Shown: positions 16,550 to 26,287 of the stretch, one piece after another | Layout: each line of letters opens with the position of its first letter | Numbering within the stretch: the first letter of the stretch is position 1 | Source of the DNA: Niabella sp. | Lineage (GTDB): Bacteria; Bacteroidota; Bacteroidia; Chitinophagales; Chitinophagaceae | Reading direction: 5' to 3' | Length of the DNA: 64,000 nt | Assembly: GCA_017744715.1 (NCBI GenBank) | Contig: JAGIAT010000002.1 | Location: 434,001 to 498,000 of the forward strand | Notes under the pieces: generated by a model | Told to the model about the DNA's origin: nothing | The model's input: only the letters and a program-made list of their open reading frames with translations | Database searches by the model: none | Program-made: the position numbers and the translations under genes

Positions 16550-17799
16550 ATGAGATATTTTTTGACCGTTACCTGCCTGTTCCTGCTAAGGCTAACCGCT
16601 CCTGCACAGGACCAGGCGTTATACATCGTTCCGGATAACGCATTGGGTATAAAGGCGGCCAATCTCTTTTCCGAGATCCGCCTGATTCCGCTTGAAACCA
16701 CCTCCACCAGCTATTTCAACAATATGGCCGATTTTGTGGTAACCCCGGACCGGCTGGTTTTTATGGACAACGAATCCAACTCGATCCTGATCTTCAATAA
16801 AGAGGGAAAATTCCTGCATAAGTTTAAAAAGAAAAAATACAAGCTGGGCCCCCTTCAATACAGTTACGCCAAAAACGCTATTTTTTTTACAAGCACCAAT
16901 AAGAATTACACCATCCCGTTTTCCAAGGTGCTGCAAATGACCCAAAAGCCGGGTAACAGGGATTTTTCCAAATACAAAAACATCGAATTTTTATACCTGG
17001 GCGATAATGAACGGTACCGGGTTGAAAAACAGCCCGTGCCCTTCTATGCACTCAACAGCCTGTACTATATGAACGGGCGGTACCTGGTACGTAACAGCCG
17101 TTACAACAAGTATTCAAAAGATACGGTGCTGTACCACCTGGATATTATGAACGGTAATACCCTGGAGCGCTCCTATTTTCCCTTCCTGAATGTGGCGAAA
17201 CTTCCAACCGATTTTGACGATATATCCATCAATATCGACCGGACCCTGAGCGATTCGACTGTTTACCTCCAAAAAACTACGACAATACGCTTTATAAACT
17301 GGTAAATGATTCGCTGATACCGGAATACCGGTTTGTATTTCCGGCTGCGAATACGATGCCGGCTTCTTTTTACACAACCGCATTCCGGAATAATATCGAT
17401 TTCAGCAGCTACAAAACGAAATACGGAAAGGCCATCCGGTCTTTTTTCAATATCATCGACCTGGATAAGGTATTATTCTTTGGTATGAACGACAATGCAT
17501 GGGGCTATAAGCGCTATGTGTTTAACAAAAGCGCATCGCTTCTCTACGATCTTTCAAAAATCACTTCAGACAGCTCCACCTGCTACCTTCCCACAGGCAT
17601 TTTTTCAAAAATCAGCAATTACGACCGCGACTATGTATATACCTATGTTTCCCCCGGCGACCTGCTGAAGGAAAAAGCAGGTATTCTTTCCAGGTATAAT
17701 AACGCGCCACCACCCTTTCTAAAAGAGCTGCTGGACCAGATCGGTAAATTCAGTAATCCTGTTATCATTCAATTAAAAATTAACCCTGCTGTAAAATGA
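16550..17799 (+). pseudogene. 6-bladed beta-propeller protein, interrupted by a one-base frameshift
   Basis: Two reading frames together make one 416-residue protein. The first (16550-17305) begins with a signal peptide (ending PAQ) and a propeller start (LFSEIRLIPLETTSTSYF...FMDNESNSILIFNKEGKFLHKF). The second frame carries on from about 17266 with NYDNTLYKLVNDSLIPEYRF, the usual closing motif of this Bacteroidota family, and ends at 17799. Adding one A to the six-A run at 17271-17276 joins them exactly as VYLQKNYDNTLYKL. The cause may be mutation, a homopolymer sequencing error, or slippage. The stop overlaps the next gene's start as ATGA, implying coupling to the downstream outer-membrane barrel. 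Confidence 0.8.
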
Positions 17800-20678
17800 G
17801 ACGCCTTGTACTACTGATCCTGATCCTGCTTCCTTTTGCCGTTTTTGCCCAGAAAAAAACAGGCTCCATAAAAGGCATCCTGTATGATTCGATAAACGAC
17901 TATGCTTTACAATCGGCCTCCGTTACGGTGTATAAACAGGCCGATTCCAGCATCGTGGAATTTCAGCTCACCAACACCCAGGGCGAGTTTGATATCAAAA
18001 ATATTCCTGCAAAAACAGCACTGTACTGCATTATTACCTATACCGGGTACCGGCCGCTGATCCGGGATTTTCAGCTGGATACCCTGAATATGCTCACTAA
18101 TTTTGGAAAACTGTTCCTTACCCACCAGGGTAAGGATGAACTGGAAGAAGTGGTGGTAAAAGCGGTACAACCGTTGCGTATGAACGGCGATACCCTGGAG
18201 ATTAACCCCGACGCTTTTAAACTGGATTCCAACGCGGTGGTAGAAGATATGCTCCTGCGGGTACCGGGCCTTACCGTTTGGGGAGACGGTACTATTACCA
18301 TGAACGGCCGGAAGCTGGAAAAAGTATATGTGGATGGGAAACCCTTTTTTGGCGGGGCTGCCCAAACGGCCACCCAAAACCTCCCCAAGAATGCCATCGA
18401 AAAGATACAGCTGTACCAGGAGAAAGATGTTTCCAAACTGACCAATACCGAGGAGAAGACGGACTCTTTGTACTCTATGAACATCAAGCTAAAGGCCGAT
18501 AAAAAGAAAGGACTATTTGGCAAAATAGGCGCAGGATATGGTACTGATGACCGTTATACGGGAGATGCCGTTGCACAGGCTTATGATAAAAAGAACCAGC
18601 TGGGTATTGCCGCCGGCATCAATAATATCAATAAGGAAGAAGGTACCGGCGAGAATGCGTTTATGGAAAACACGTTTAAATCCAACTTCCGGTTCTTTTA
18701 CGGAGGAAGAGGAAATGCCAATGACGGCATTACCCGGCGCACCTATGGCAACCTGAAATGGCAACACAGTTTCTCCGAATCTGAAAACTCGCAGTTCTAT
18801 AACCGCTTTACCAGTGATTACGGGTTTCTTAACACCAACAGCAATATCACCTCAAACAACACCAATGTGCAAACCATCGAAGATTACAGACTGACCAGCT
18901 TCAACAAAAACAGAAGCAACAACGAGAGCACCAGCAACACGGTAAAGTTCCTGTATGAAAACCGGAAAAAATTCGGAAACTTCGTGAACATCAGCGCCAA
19001 TTATGTAAACCAGTATAGCACTGGCACTTCCGACGCTTCAACAGATGTATTCCGGAACGATAGTACGGCAGTAAGCCGTACCAGCAGCAACAGCTATTCC
19101 AGCAACAACAGCAATAATTTTTATATGTTTGGATGGGTACGCTCCAACGACTTTGAGCTGCGTGACGATCCGCGAAAGAATTTTTCCATCAATTTCGGAG
19201 GCGGGTACAACGAAAACGTAAGCAACAGGGGTACGGTGAATACCTATGAGTCGCTCGTTGACAGTATCTATACCAATACGATCGACCGCAAATACAATAA
19301 CAAAAACAAAAACTATAATGCCAATATCGGTCTCAACTACGACGGGTTCCGGCAATTCCTGTTTGGCATTTACAATTTTTTCAACATCAATATGTCGCTG
19401 ATCAATAACATTAACTTCTCTCGGAGTGAACAGGACGCAGCCGCTTTTGACTTTGACGGGCCAAACAATCAGTACGTGGTGAACAGGCAGCTGACCAATA
19501 CCAATACACTTACCAATTTTTCCTATAATCCTGCGCTCAATTTTAATAAGTCCTTCAACAAATCTGTTTGGGGGAAATATTATTACTGGCTGAATTTCGG
19601 CATGGACCTTCGCTACCAGTTCCAGACCCAGAAAAATGAATCGAGTGTCCTTAACCGGAATATCGACCGGTCAATTAACGCGTTTGTTCCCTCATTAAAC
19701 GCGAATTTCAATTATCAAAAGGAAAACGCGTTCCGGATCTATTCCTATTTGTGGGCCAATACAAATACGCAGCTGCCTTCGATCGACCAGTTGTATCCCA
19801 TCGTCGATACAACTGAACGTTATAATGTAATCTCCGGGAATCCCTTCCTGAAAACATCAAGGGTTCAATATCTGAATTACAATTTTGACATCAGCCGCGC
19901 CAAACCCAATAGCAAGAGCAATTACGGAGCAAGACTGGGTTTCAACTTCAATAATACGCGTAGGGCAATAGGTGATAGCCTGGTGTACCTCCCCGACTCG
20001 TCCGGAAGAAGCATCCGTCACCTAATTAATGTGGATTATCAGCGAAACCTCTCAGCAAACCTCAATCTCAATTTCTCACACAATATCAATAAAAAGAGTA
20101 CAATCGGACTTACCTATATCCCCTCGTTAAGCACTTATATCCGGCCGGGGTACATCGGCAGCCTGCAATCTACCTCCCGGAATTTCACGCTATCCAATAA
20201 CTTCAACCTGCTTTATAACCTGATTGACAAATTCAACATCAGCATTGGTGAAATCGTTTCCACCAACCGTAACCATCAGTCGAACAGCAAACAGCAGGCC
20301 TCCGCAATCCGGAGTTATATCACCACCAGCAACATCAATTATTTTGTCACCAAATCACTTTCTCTTAATACTTCTGTTAACTACCAGACCAACAAGGCTG
20401 CTAACAGGGACGCAGTGGCCTTTACCATATGGAATGCCAACATTCTTTACCGTTTTATGCAACAAAAAGCCGAGGTTAAATTATCTGCTTTTGACCTGCT
20501 GAAACAAAACAGGAACATCAATAACTCCCTCGGATACAATTTTGCTTCAACCACCGTTACCAACGGGCTTCAGCAGTACTTCATGCTTACCTTTTCTTAT
20601 TACCCCCGGAAATTTGGTGGCGGAGGGGGAAGCAACCGGCGTTCCGGCGCATCTCCCGGCATGATCATGATGCGATGA
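17796..20678 (+). CDS. outer-membrane beta-barrel protein with carboxypeptidase-like N-terminal domain
   Basis: The 960-residue product has a signal peptide (residues 1-18, ending FAQ), a carboxypeptidase-regulatory-like domain (GSIKGILYDSINDYALQSA), a plug-like region (NAVVEDMLLRVPGLTVWGDG and LEKVYVDGKPFFGG) and a long Asn/Ser/Tyr-rich barrel resembling the outer-membrane beta-barrel family 3 group of TonB-dependent proteins. The C terminus is unusual: after the last strand it ends in a Gly/Arg/Ser-rich and Met-rich tail. Its ATG overlaps the stop of the propeller gene. No SusD partner is adjacent, so it is not a standard SusCD transporter; its ligand is unknown. Confidence 0.85.
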   Translation: MRRLVLLILILLPFAVFAQKKTGSIKGILYDSINDYALQSASVTVYKQADSSIVEFQLTNTQGEFDIKNIPAKTALYCIITYTGYRPLIRDFQLDTLNMLTNFGKLFLTHQGKDELEEVVVKAVQPLRMNGDTLEINPDAFKLDSNAVVEDMLLRVPGLTVWGDGTITMNGRKLEKVYVDGKPFFGGAAQTATQNLPKNAIEKIQLYQEKDVSKLTNTEEKTDSLYSMNIKLKADKKKGLFGKIGAGYGTDDRYTGDAVAQAYDKKNQLGIAAGINNINKEEGTGENAFMENTFKSNFRFFYGGRGNANDGITRRTYGNLKWQHSFSESENSQFYNRFTSDYGFLNTNSNITSNNTNVQTIEDYRLTSFNKNRSNNESTSNTVKFLYENRKKFGNFVNISANYVNQYSTGTSDASTDVFRNDSTAVSRTSSNSYSSNNSNNFYMFGWVRSNDFELRDDPRKNFSINFGGGYNENVSNRGTVNTYESLVDSIYTNTIDRKYNNKNKNYNANIGLNYDGFRQFLFGIYNFFNINMSLINNINFSRSEQDAAAFDFDGPNNQYVVNRQLTNTNTLTNFSYNPALNFNKSFNKSVWGKYYYWLNFGMDLRYQFQTQKNESSVLNRNIDRSINAFVPSLNANFNYQKENAFRIYSYLWANTNTQLPSIDQLYPIVDTTERYNVISGNPFLKTSRVQYLNYNFDISRAKPNSKSNYGARLGFNFNNTRRAIGDSLVYLPDSSGRSIRHLINVDYQRNLSANLNLNFSHNINKKSTIGLTYIPSLSTYIRPGYIGSLQSTSRNFTLSNNFNLLYNLIDKFNISIGEIVSTNRNHQSNSKQQASAIRSYITTSNINYFVTKSLSLNTSVNYQTNKAANRDAVAFTIWNANILYRFMQQKAEVKLSAFDLLKQNRNINNSLGYNFASTTVTNGLQQYFMLTFSYYPRKFGGGGGSNRRSGASPGMIMMR

Positions 20679-20880
20679 TAGGTACTGCACGGGGCTGTGG
20701 CTCACCGCAGCAGATCATTGCCAGCCTAATGAAAACGATCGGGCTGGCACGCAGCGGGTCACCGCCCCTCCGTTACACCCATCTCCGCCCCGCGAGCATA
20801 CCAGCGTGCAAAAAATCATTCCTGCTTTATACGTTAAAGAAGGGCCGTTTCCCGGTTTTCAAGTACTTTTAGATCCGCAA

Positions 20881-22986
20881 ATGGCATCTATGTATACAAA
20901 AGAAGAAATACGGGCACTGCAGGATCAAACCCTCGCCTTTTTAAAAGAAGGAACGCATTTACCCGCCACTCCAGAAGCACTGGAAAACCTGCGGAATGTA
21001 CTGCGCTTCCATGAACACCGGTATTATGTGCAGAACGATCCGCTGCTGGCGGATACGGAGTACGATCATTTGTATAAAATGCTGGAAGCGGTTGAAAAAG
21101 ACCAGCCCGATTGGGTTACACCCGATTCACCTACCCAGCGGGTGGGCAAAAGTCTGAACGGTAATTTTAAAACCGTACAACACCTGGTGCCCATGCTTTC
21201 GCTGGACAATTCGTATAACAGTGATGATCTCAAAGATTTTGACCGGAAGGTATTGCAACTGTCAAAAAAAGATAAGGTCACATACTGTGTAGAGCCCAAA
21301 TTTGACGGGGGAAGTATTTCCCTTATTTATGAAAACGATTTGCTGGTAAGAGGCGCTACCCGCGGTAATGGGGTGGAAGGCGATGAGATCACCACCAATA
21401 TCCGCCAGATCCGGACCGTGCCCCTTTCGGCGGCCTTCAGCCGGTACGGGATCCAGCAGATTGAGATCAGGGGCGAAGTATTGATTAATAAAAACAACTT
21501 TAAAAAATACAACGAAGAGCTGGCAGAGAAGGGACAGGCTCCCCTGGCCAACCCCCGTAATGCCGCTGCAGGCACCCTCCGGATTAAAGATCCGGCAGAA
21601 GTGCGCCGCCGCAACCTGGAAGCTTTTGTGTACCATATCAGCGACTACACGTTATTGCCGGGCAAAGAACTGCCCGAACCGCTGCAAACCCATGAAGGCT
21701 CGCTGAAACTATTGTGGGAACTGGGCTTCCGGAGCCCGGTAAAAGAACTCCGCACTTTTGAGCGGATCGAAGATGTGATTGATTACTGCCTGGAGTTTGA
21801 AGAAGGAAGAGACGGGCTTCCTTACGAGATCGACGGCATGGTGATAAAGGTAAACGCCATCGATATGCAGGAGCAATTGGGCATGACCTCTCACCATCCC
21901 CGCTGGGCGATTGCGTTTAAATTTAAGGCCCGGCAGGCCACCAGTAAATTGCTGGAAGTAAAATTCCAGGTAGGCCGTACCGGGTCGGTAACGCCCGTTG
22001 CCAAAATAGAACCGGTTTTTATCGGAGGCGTTACGGTAAGTTCGATTTCATTGTTTAATGAGGAAGTGATCCGGGAAAAGAACCTGAAGATCGGCGACAC
22101 CGTATTGGTTGAACGTGCCGGCGATGTGATCCCCTATATTGTAAAATCGATGGAAGACCTGCGGGATGGCAATGAAACGGAGATTCATTTTCCCAAGGTG
22201 TGCCCGGTATGCAGCAGTGAACTGTTTAAAGAAGCGGAAGAAGCGGTTTGGCGCTGTATCAATATCGAGTGTCCGGCGCAGGTGGTGGAACGGATGATCC
22301 ATTTTGTGAGTAAGGACGCCCTGGACATCCGCGGCTTTGGCGAGGCGAATGTTCGCAAATTTTATGACCTGGGCTGGCTAAAGGACATCCCGGGTATTTA
22401 TAAGCTCGATTTTGAAAAACTGGGCGCCCTCGAAGGGTTTGGGAAAAAGTCCATCGACAACCTGCAGCAAGCCATCGAACGCAGCAAAACGCAGCCGCTG
22501 CACCGCGTTATTTTCGGACTGGGAATCCGCTTTGTAGGCGAAACAACCGCAAAGGTGCTGGCCGCCAATGTCAGTCACCTGCTGGAATTACAAACCTTTT
22601 CGCAGGAGGCCCTGCAAGGCCTGGAAGACATTGGTCCGAAGGTAGCCGGCAGTATTGTACATTTTTTCAGCAATGCATCCAATATTGAAATGATCCGGGA
22701 GCTGGAAACACTGGGCGTGCAACTTACCAATACACATAAGCAACTGGATACAGCCGGCGCACTTGCAGGCCAAACATTTTTATTTACCGGAACCCTTCCT
22801 ACCTTAAAACGCAGTGAAGCCGAAGCCATGGCAGAGGCCCAGGGTGGAAAGATCGTAGGTGGCGTAAGTGCCAAATTAAATTACCTGGTTGTAGGCGAAG
22901 ATGCGGGCAGCAAACTGGAAAAAGCCAAAAAGATCAATACGGTGAAGATCATTACGGAAGCAGATTTTTTGAAAATGGTGCAATAA
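20881..22986 (+). CDS. ligA: NAD-dependent DNA ligase
   Basis: LigA seals nicks in replication and repair using NAD. The 701-residue product has the Ia domain (HRYYVQNDPLLADTEYD), the adenylated lysine K140 in EPKFDGGS, the nucleotidyltransferase and OB domains (YEIDGMVIKVN; KFQVGRTGSVTPVAKIEP), a four-cysteine zinc finger (CPVCSSEL...CINIECPAQ), HhH repeats and a C-terminal BRCT domain. The start at 20881 is preferred over a 25-residue longer reading because a near-consensus -7 element TACTTTTA lies at 20864-20871 inside that extension. The spacer before it (20679-20880) holds only a 7-bp GCCAGCC/GGCTGGC hairpin. Confidence 0.97.
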   Translation: MASMYTKEEIRALQDQTLAFLKEGTHLPATPEALENLRNVLRFHEHRYYVQNDPLLADTEYDHLYKMLEAVEKDQPDWVTPDSPTQRVGKSLNGNFKTVQHLVPMLSLDNSYNSDDLKDFDRKVLQLSKKDKVTYCVEPKFDGGSISLIYENDLLVRGATRGNGVEGDEITTNIRQIRTVPLSAAFSRYGIQQIEIRGEVLINKNNFKKYNEELAEKGQAPLANPRNAAAGTLRIKDPAEVRRRNLEAFVYHISDYTLLPGKELPEPLQTHEGSLKLLWELGFRSPVKELRTFERIEDVIDYCLEFEEGRDGLPYEIDGMVIKVNAIDMQEQLGMTSHHPRWAIAFKFKARQATSKLLEVKFQVGRTGSVTPVAKIEPVFIGGVTVSSISLFNEEVIREKNLKIGDTVLVERAGDVIPYIVKSMEDLRDGNETEIHFPKVCPVCSSELFKEAEEAVWRCINIECPAQVVERMIHFVSKDALDIRGFGEANVRKFYDLGWLKDIPGIYKLDFEKLGALEGFGKKSIDNLQQAIERSKTQPLHRVIFGLGIRFVGETTAKVLAANVSHLLELQTFSQEALQGLEDIGPKVAGSIVHFFSNASNIEMIRELETLGVQLTNTHKQLDTAGALAGQTFLFTGTLPTLKRSEAEAMAEAQGGKIVGGVSAKLNYLVVGEDAGSKLEKAKKINTVKIITEADFLKMVQ

Positions 22987-23019
22987 CGGAAGAGAAAGGT
23001 TTAAGGTTTGACGTTCAAG

Positions 23020-23490
23020 GTTCCAGGTCGGATTCCGGCCGGCGCTTGATGCGCGGTGCTTCGCTCCCGGTTCCTGCAATACAAACATCAACCAGCGGAA
23101 AGATCATTGAATAGCAACGGTATCTCTACTTCTACATTTCATATTTTACATTGGGTATTTTAAATTCCCGAAGGGAAAACGTTCCAGGTTGGATTCCGGC
23201 CGGCACTTGCTGCAGGATGCTTCGCTTCCGGTTCCTGCAATACAAACATCAACCAGCAGAAAGATCATTGAATAGCAACGGTATCTCTACTTCTACATTT
23301 CATATTTTACATTGGGTATTTTACATTCCCGAAGGGAAAACGTTCCAGGTTAGATTCCCTCCGGTGCCTGATGCGGATGTTTCACTCGCGGTTTCCTGCA
23401 ATACAGATATCAACCAGCGGAAAGATCACTGAGTAGTAACGGTATCTTTACTTCTGCATTGAATATTTCACATTGGATATTTTAAATTCC
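23020..23490. repeat. three tandem 161-bp repeats between ligA and the S41 peptidase gene
   Basis: Units begin with GTTCCAGGT at 23020, 23181 and 23342, an exact period of 161 bases. The third stops after 149 bases, right at the stop codon of the S41 gene. Each unit holds a GATTCC-GGCCGGC core, the stretch AATACAAACATCAACCAGC, and an AT-rich end reading TTTCATATTTTACATTGG. Copies 1 and 2 are nearly identical; copy 3 has diverged. A short-word array (GTTTAAGGTTTGACGTTCAA) precedes unit 1. No ORF of note runs through the units, and the two flanking genes converge on the array. Confidence 0.85.
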
Positions 23491-24917
23491 TACCGGCCGC
23501 TCTCAATCAGCTTCAGCGCCTGCTCCATTTCCAGGTCGCGGTTATTCAGGTAGTCCTCCAACATATACGTTACGGTGATATCCGGCCGCAGGCCGTGACC
23601 GGCTTCCGTTGCAGGATTCGAAGCATTAAAAGGAATCAATCCGAAAGAATAGGCCACACCGGTATGTTTCATCCGGTTATGGAACATAATACCCGCAGTG
23701 GTGGTATTACGGCCACCTCCGGTTTCCTCACCTATCAAAACGGCCCGCTGATCCATGCTTAAGGCATTGGCCATAATAGCGGCCGCAGAAAAAGTGCCCC
23801 CGTTTACCAGTACATACAGTTTGTTTTTATAGGACCCGTTGAACGGTATCACATTGCCCCAGCCCTGCAGGTTATAATCCTTTACATATTTCAATTGATT
23901 CCGCTTAACAGTGTCTGACGGCGGCAGCACCACTCCCTTGATCAGTTCCGAAGGGAATTTTATGGGCTGTACCGGCTTTATGATCAGCCCTTTCAGCAGC
24001 ATCAGCATCAACCCTTGTTGTCCCCCGGTATTGCCCCGCAGATCCAGGATCAGGTGGCTTGTTTGGGAAAGCTCTTTCAGAAACACCATTGCAAACATTT
24101 GCTGATCTGCCGGATCCCATGCCGGTTCAAACGTATTTACCTTCAGATACGCCACTCCCCCATCCATCCGCCTGAAATTAAGGAACGGCAGTTTCCGGCT
24201 TACCGAATCCGGTTGCGGCACCGCTGGAGAGGTTGCCTTGCCACGTATGATAACACTATCCACAGACAGGTGATGCTTATAGACCAGGTTCAGCGTTTCG
24301 CAGTTATGAAAAACATATTCCCACAACCCGCTCAGCGGCCGGTAGTTCAGAAAGAAATACTTAAACGTGGTATTATAGCCATCCGCGCACATAAACCGCA
24401 ATACGGAATCAATGATTACCTCCGACGGTATGCCGTTGATCCGGACGATCTCGGCTCCTGCCGGAATCGCTTTGGCCGCTGCTGTATCTGCAAGTGCGAA
24501 GATCTTTTTACCAATAAACCGTAGTTGCAGCTGACTGAACGGAGAATCATACGGCAATATAAATTTTGCAATATCCTGCTCCGTGATTTTTTCCGGGTCA
24601 AAATAATTGAGCGCCATATGCCCGTCGCCGATCCGGCTTATGACCGGGAGCAGCCGGTAATACACCTGCCGGGCAGTGAGCGAATCCGTTATCCCCTCCT
24701 GCAGGCGGTCAAAGTCCTTTTTCAATTCGCCGGGTGAAATGTATTGTGTAAGGTTCAGGTGGTATTTCTTAAGGTCCTTATACAATTGGGCAATATCGCT
24801 TTGGATGGCGGCCGGAGCATGCTTTTGAACCACTCTTTCATAAAGGTACTGAGCCCTGCACGCACAATGGAGCAGCAGGCATAAGACCGTCAGTTTTAGG
24901 AATCTCATCCGGGTCAT
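23490..24917 (-). CDS. S41 family peptidase (C-terminal processing protease type)
   Basis: S41 peptidases cleave non-polar C termini with a Ser/Lys dyad. The 475-residue product has a signal peptide (ending CRAQ), a helical N-terminal part, then the tail-protease domain: GGVAYLKVNTFEP, LILDLRGNTGGQQG, and the serine-bearing VNGGTFSAAAIMANAL followed by IGEETGGGRN. No canonical PDZ domain is obvious; a degenerate one may lie at about 150-180 (ADTAAAKAIPAGAEIVRINGIP). It starts directly after the stop of the permease gene (24918), so the two are co-transcribed. Target proteins are unknown. Confidence 0.85.
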   Translation of the reverse strand: MTRMRFLKLTVLCLLLHCACRAQYLYERVVQKHAPAAIQSDIAQLYKDLKKYHLNLTQYISPGELKKDFDRLQEGITDSLTARQVYYRLLPVISRIGDGHMALNYFDPEKITEQDIAKFILPYDSPFSQLQLRFIGKKIFALADTAAAKAIPAGAEIVRINGIPSEVIIDSVLRFMCADGYNTTFKYFFLNYRPLSGLWEYVFHNCETLNLVYKHHLSVDSVIIRGKATSPAVPQPDSVSRKLPFLNFRRMDGGVAYLKVNTFEPAWDPADQQMFAMVFLKELSQTSHLILDLRGNTGGQQGLMLMLLKGLIIKPVQPIKFPSELIKGVVLPPSDTVKRNQLKYVKDYNLQGWGNVIPFNGSYKNKLYVLVNGGTFSAAAIMANALSMDQRAVLIGEETGGGRNTTTAGIMFHNRMKHTGVAYSFGLIPFNASNPATEAGHGLRPDITVTYMLEDYLNNRDLEMEQALKLIESGR

Positions 24918-25991
24918 TTATTTTTTTTCCGTAATACCAACCGTTTCCGGCCCATGCGGAAGGTGATCGCTTTTCTTGCCAAACTCAACCCGATAGATCT
25001 GGATCAGCAGTAAAAAGTATGACATAAATAACGGGCCAAAGATCAGTCCCATAATTCCAAACAGCTTCAATCCCAGGAGCACCCCAAATACAGTGATCAG
25101 CGGGTGGATATCGCCTATTTTTTTCAGAATCGTGAACCGTAATACGTTATCGATTCCTCCTACAACAATCAGGCAATATAAGGTTAAACCAATGCCGTTG
25201 CCAACACTACCTGTGGCAAATACTACGATACAGATAGGTACCCACACGATCATTGTACCAACGGCCGGAACCATCGATGCTGCACCGGTGATCAATCCCC
25301 ACATTACAAAATTATCTACCCCAAAGATCCAGTATCCCAGTACCGCTACCAGGCCCTGGCACAGGGCCAGGATTGGGATCCCCAATGCATTGGAGCGCAC
25401 CATCATCTTTGTTTCTTCCCAAAGGGTTTGAGTATTGTCATCACTGAACGGGATAAAAAGCCGTACCCGTTTTTCCATTGACCTCGCATTTACCTGCATA
25501 AAGTAAAGAATGAACAAAGCCGTAAAAATATTTACAAAGATTTCTGCCACCGAATTGAGGATACCCGGGAAATACGCCGTTACCTTTCCAAGGGTGCGCA
25601 TCATCGATTCATCGGAAAGATTAATCCGGTTCAGCAGCGGCTTGCTGGCAATAAAGGCCTTTACAGCATTGTATTTTTCGATAATCACCTGCTTATTGGC
25701 CAGCAGGTTACTTATTTGGGGGATCATTACTTCAATGATCAGCCACAAGGGCAATGCAATTACCAGCAAGGTGGTAAACATCAGGCAAAAGCTGGCCAGT
25801 GATTTTTTCCAGTTTTGCTGTTCAGTTAGCCTGAAGAAGGTTTTGCGAAACAGGATATACAGGGTAATTGCCCCCAGGGCGCCGGGTGTAAAATATCGAA
25901 GGTTAAAAAAGATCATAAACCCAAGCAGCCCGATCAATAATATCAATACAATCTGCCGGAGTATATTGTTATCAATTTTTCTATAGCTCAT
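24918..25991 (-). CDS. AI-2E family transporter (UPF0118 type permease)
   Basis: The 357-residue integral membrane protein has about eight hydrophobic segments: a pair near the N terminus (residues 11-50), one at about 67-90, and a cluster after 150. The family signature runs GVDNFVMWGLITGAASMVPAVGTM and the last segment has GVLLGLKLFGIMGLIFGPL. Members include TqsA, linked to autoinducer-2 export, and Na/H antiporter-like proteins, so the substrate is open. It is the first gene of a two-gene unit with the S41 peptidase. A -7 element TATATTTG (26044-26051, minus strand) lies about 53 bases before its start. Confidence 0.87.
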   Translation of the reverse strand: MSYRKIDNNILRQIVLILLIGLLGFMIFFNLRYFTPGALGAITLYILFRKTFFRLTEQQNWKKSLASFCLMFTTLLVIALPLWLIIEVMIPQISNLLANKQVIIEKYNAVKAFIASKPLLNRINLSDESMMRTLGKVTAYFPGILNSVAEIFVNIFTALFILYFMQVNARSMEKRVRLFIPFSDDNTQTLWEETKMMVRSNALGIPILALCQGLVAVLGYWIFGVDNFVMWGLITGAASMVPAVGTMIVWVPICIVVFATGSVGNGIGLTLYCLIVVGGIDNVLRFTILKKIGDIHPLITVFGVLLGLKLFGIMGLIFGPLFMSYFLLLIQIYRVEFGKKSDHLPHGPETVGITEKK

Positions 25992-26180
25992 TTTATGATT
26001 TTATGCCTATAAAAATAGCTTATTTTGACCATTGTTGTATTTACAAATATAAGCGCACCTTGCCCCCGGTTCATTTCCCAGGCAACGGTGCGGTCCGGTA
26101 AATTTTTTTGCAGATTTTGCAATAAGGATAGCAGTATTTCTCTTTGCTATTATTCCTTGTACAATTCCCTCCGGTACCGA

Positions 26181-26211
26181 TGTTGGAGGTCGCAAATTGC
26201 GACCTCCAACA
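26181..26211. repeat. 31-bp palindrome, left of the ORF6N gene
   Basis: A perfect 15-bp inverted repeat around a single A: TGTTGGAGGTCGCAA (26181-26195) and TTGCGACCTCCAACA (26197-26211). Two further copies of the same core lie on the other side of the ORF6N gene. It is 77 bases beyond the stop of that gene and has no T-run. Confidence 0.85.
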
Positions 26212-26287
26212 CACACCTTATATTTCGCCTGTTTTAACCTAAAAAACTTCCAGGCGCGGGATCCCCGAAGACCGGAAAAAGTCTGGC

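Noticed and set aside
17270..17278. Programmed -1 ribosomal frameshift in the beta-propeller gene
   Set aside because: The AAAAAAC run reads CAA AAA ACT in zero frame, so the required X XXY YYZ phasing is not met, and no downstream structure was identified. Mutation, sequencing error or transcriptional slippage fit better.
20720..20748. Terminator after the large outer-membrane barrel gene
   Set aside because: The GCCAGCC/GGCTGGC hairpin is real but has no T-run, so I mention it only within the ligA entry.
23020..23490. CRISPR array in the repeat region near 23 kb
   Set aside because: Units are 161 bp and abut without spacers; CRISPR repeats are short (about 25-50 bp) with unique spacers. 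No cas genes.
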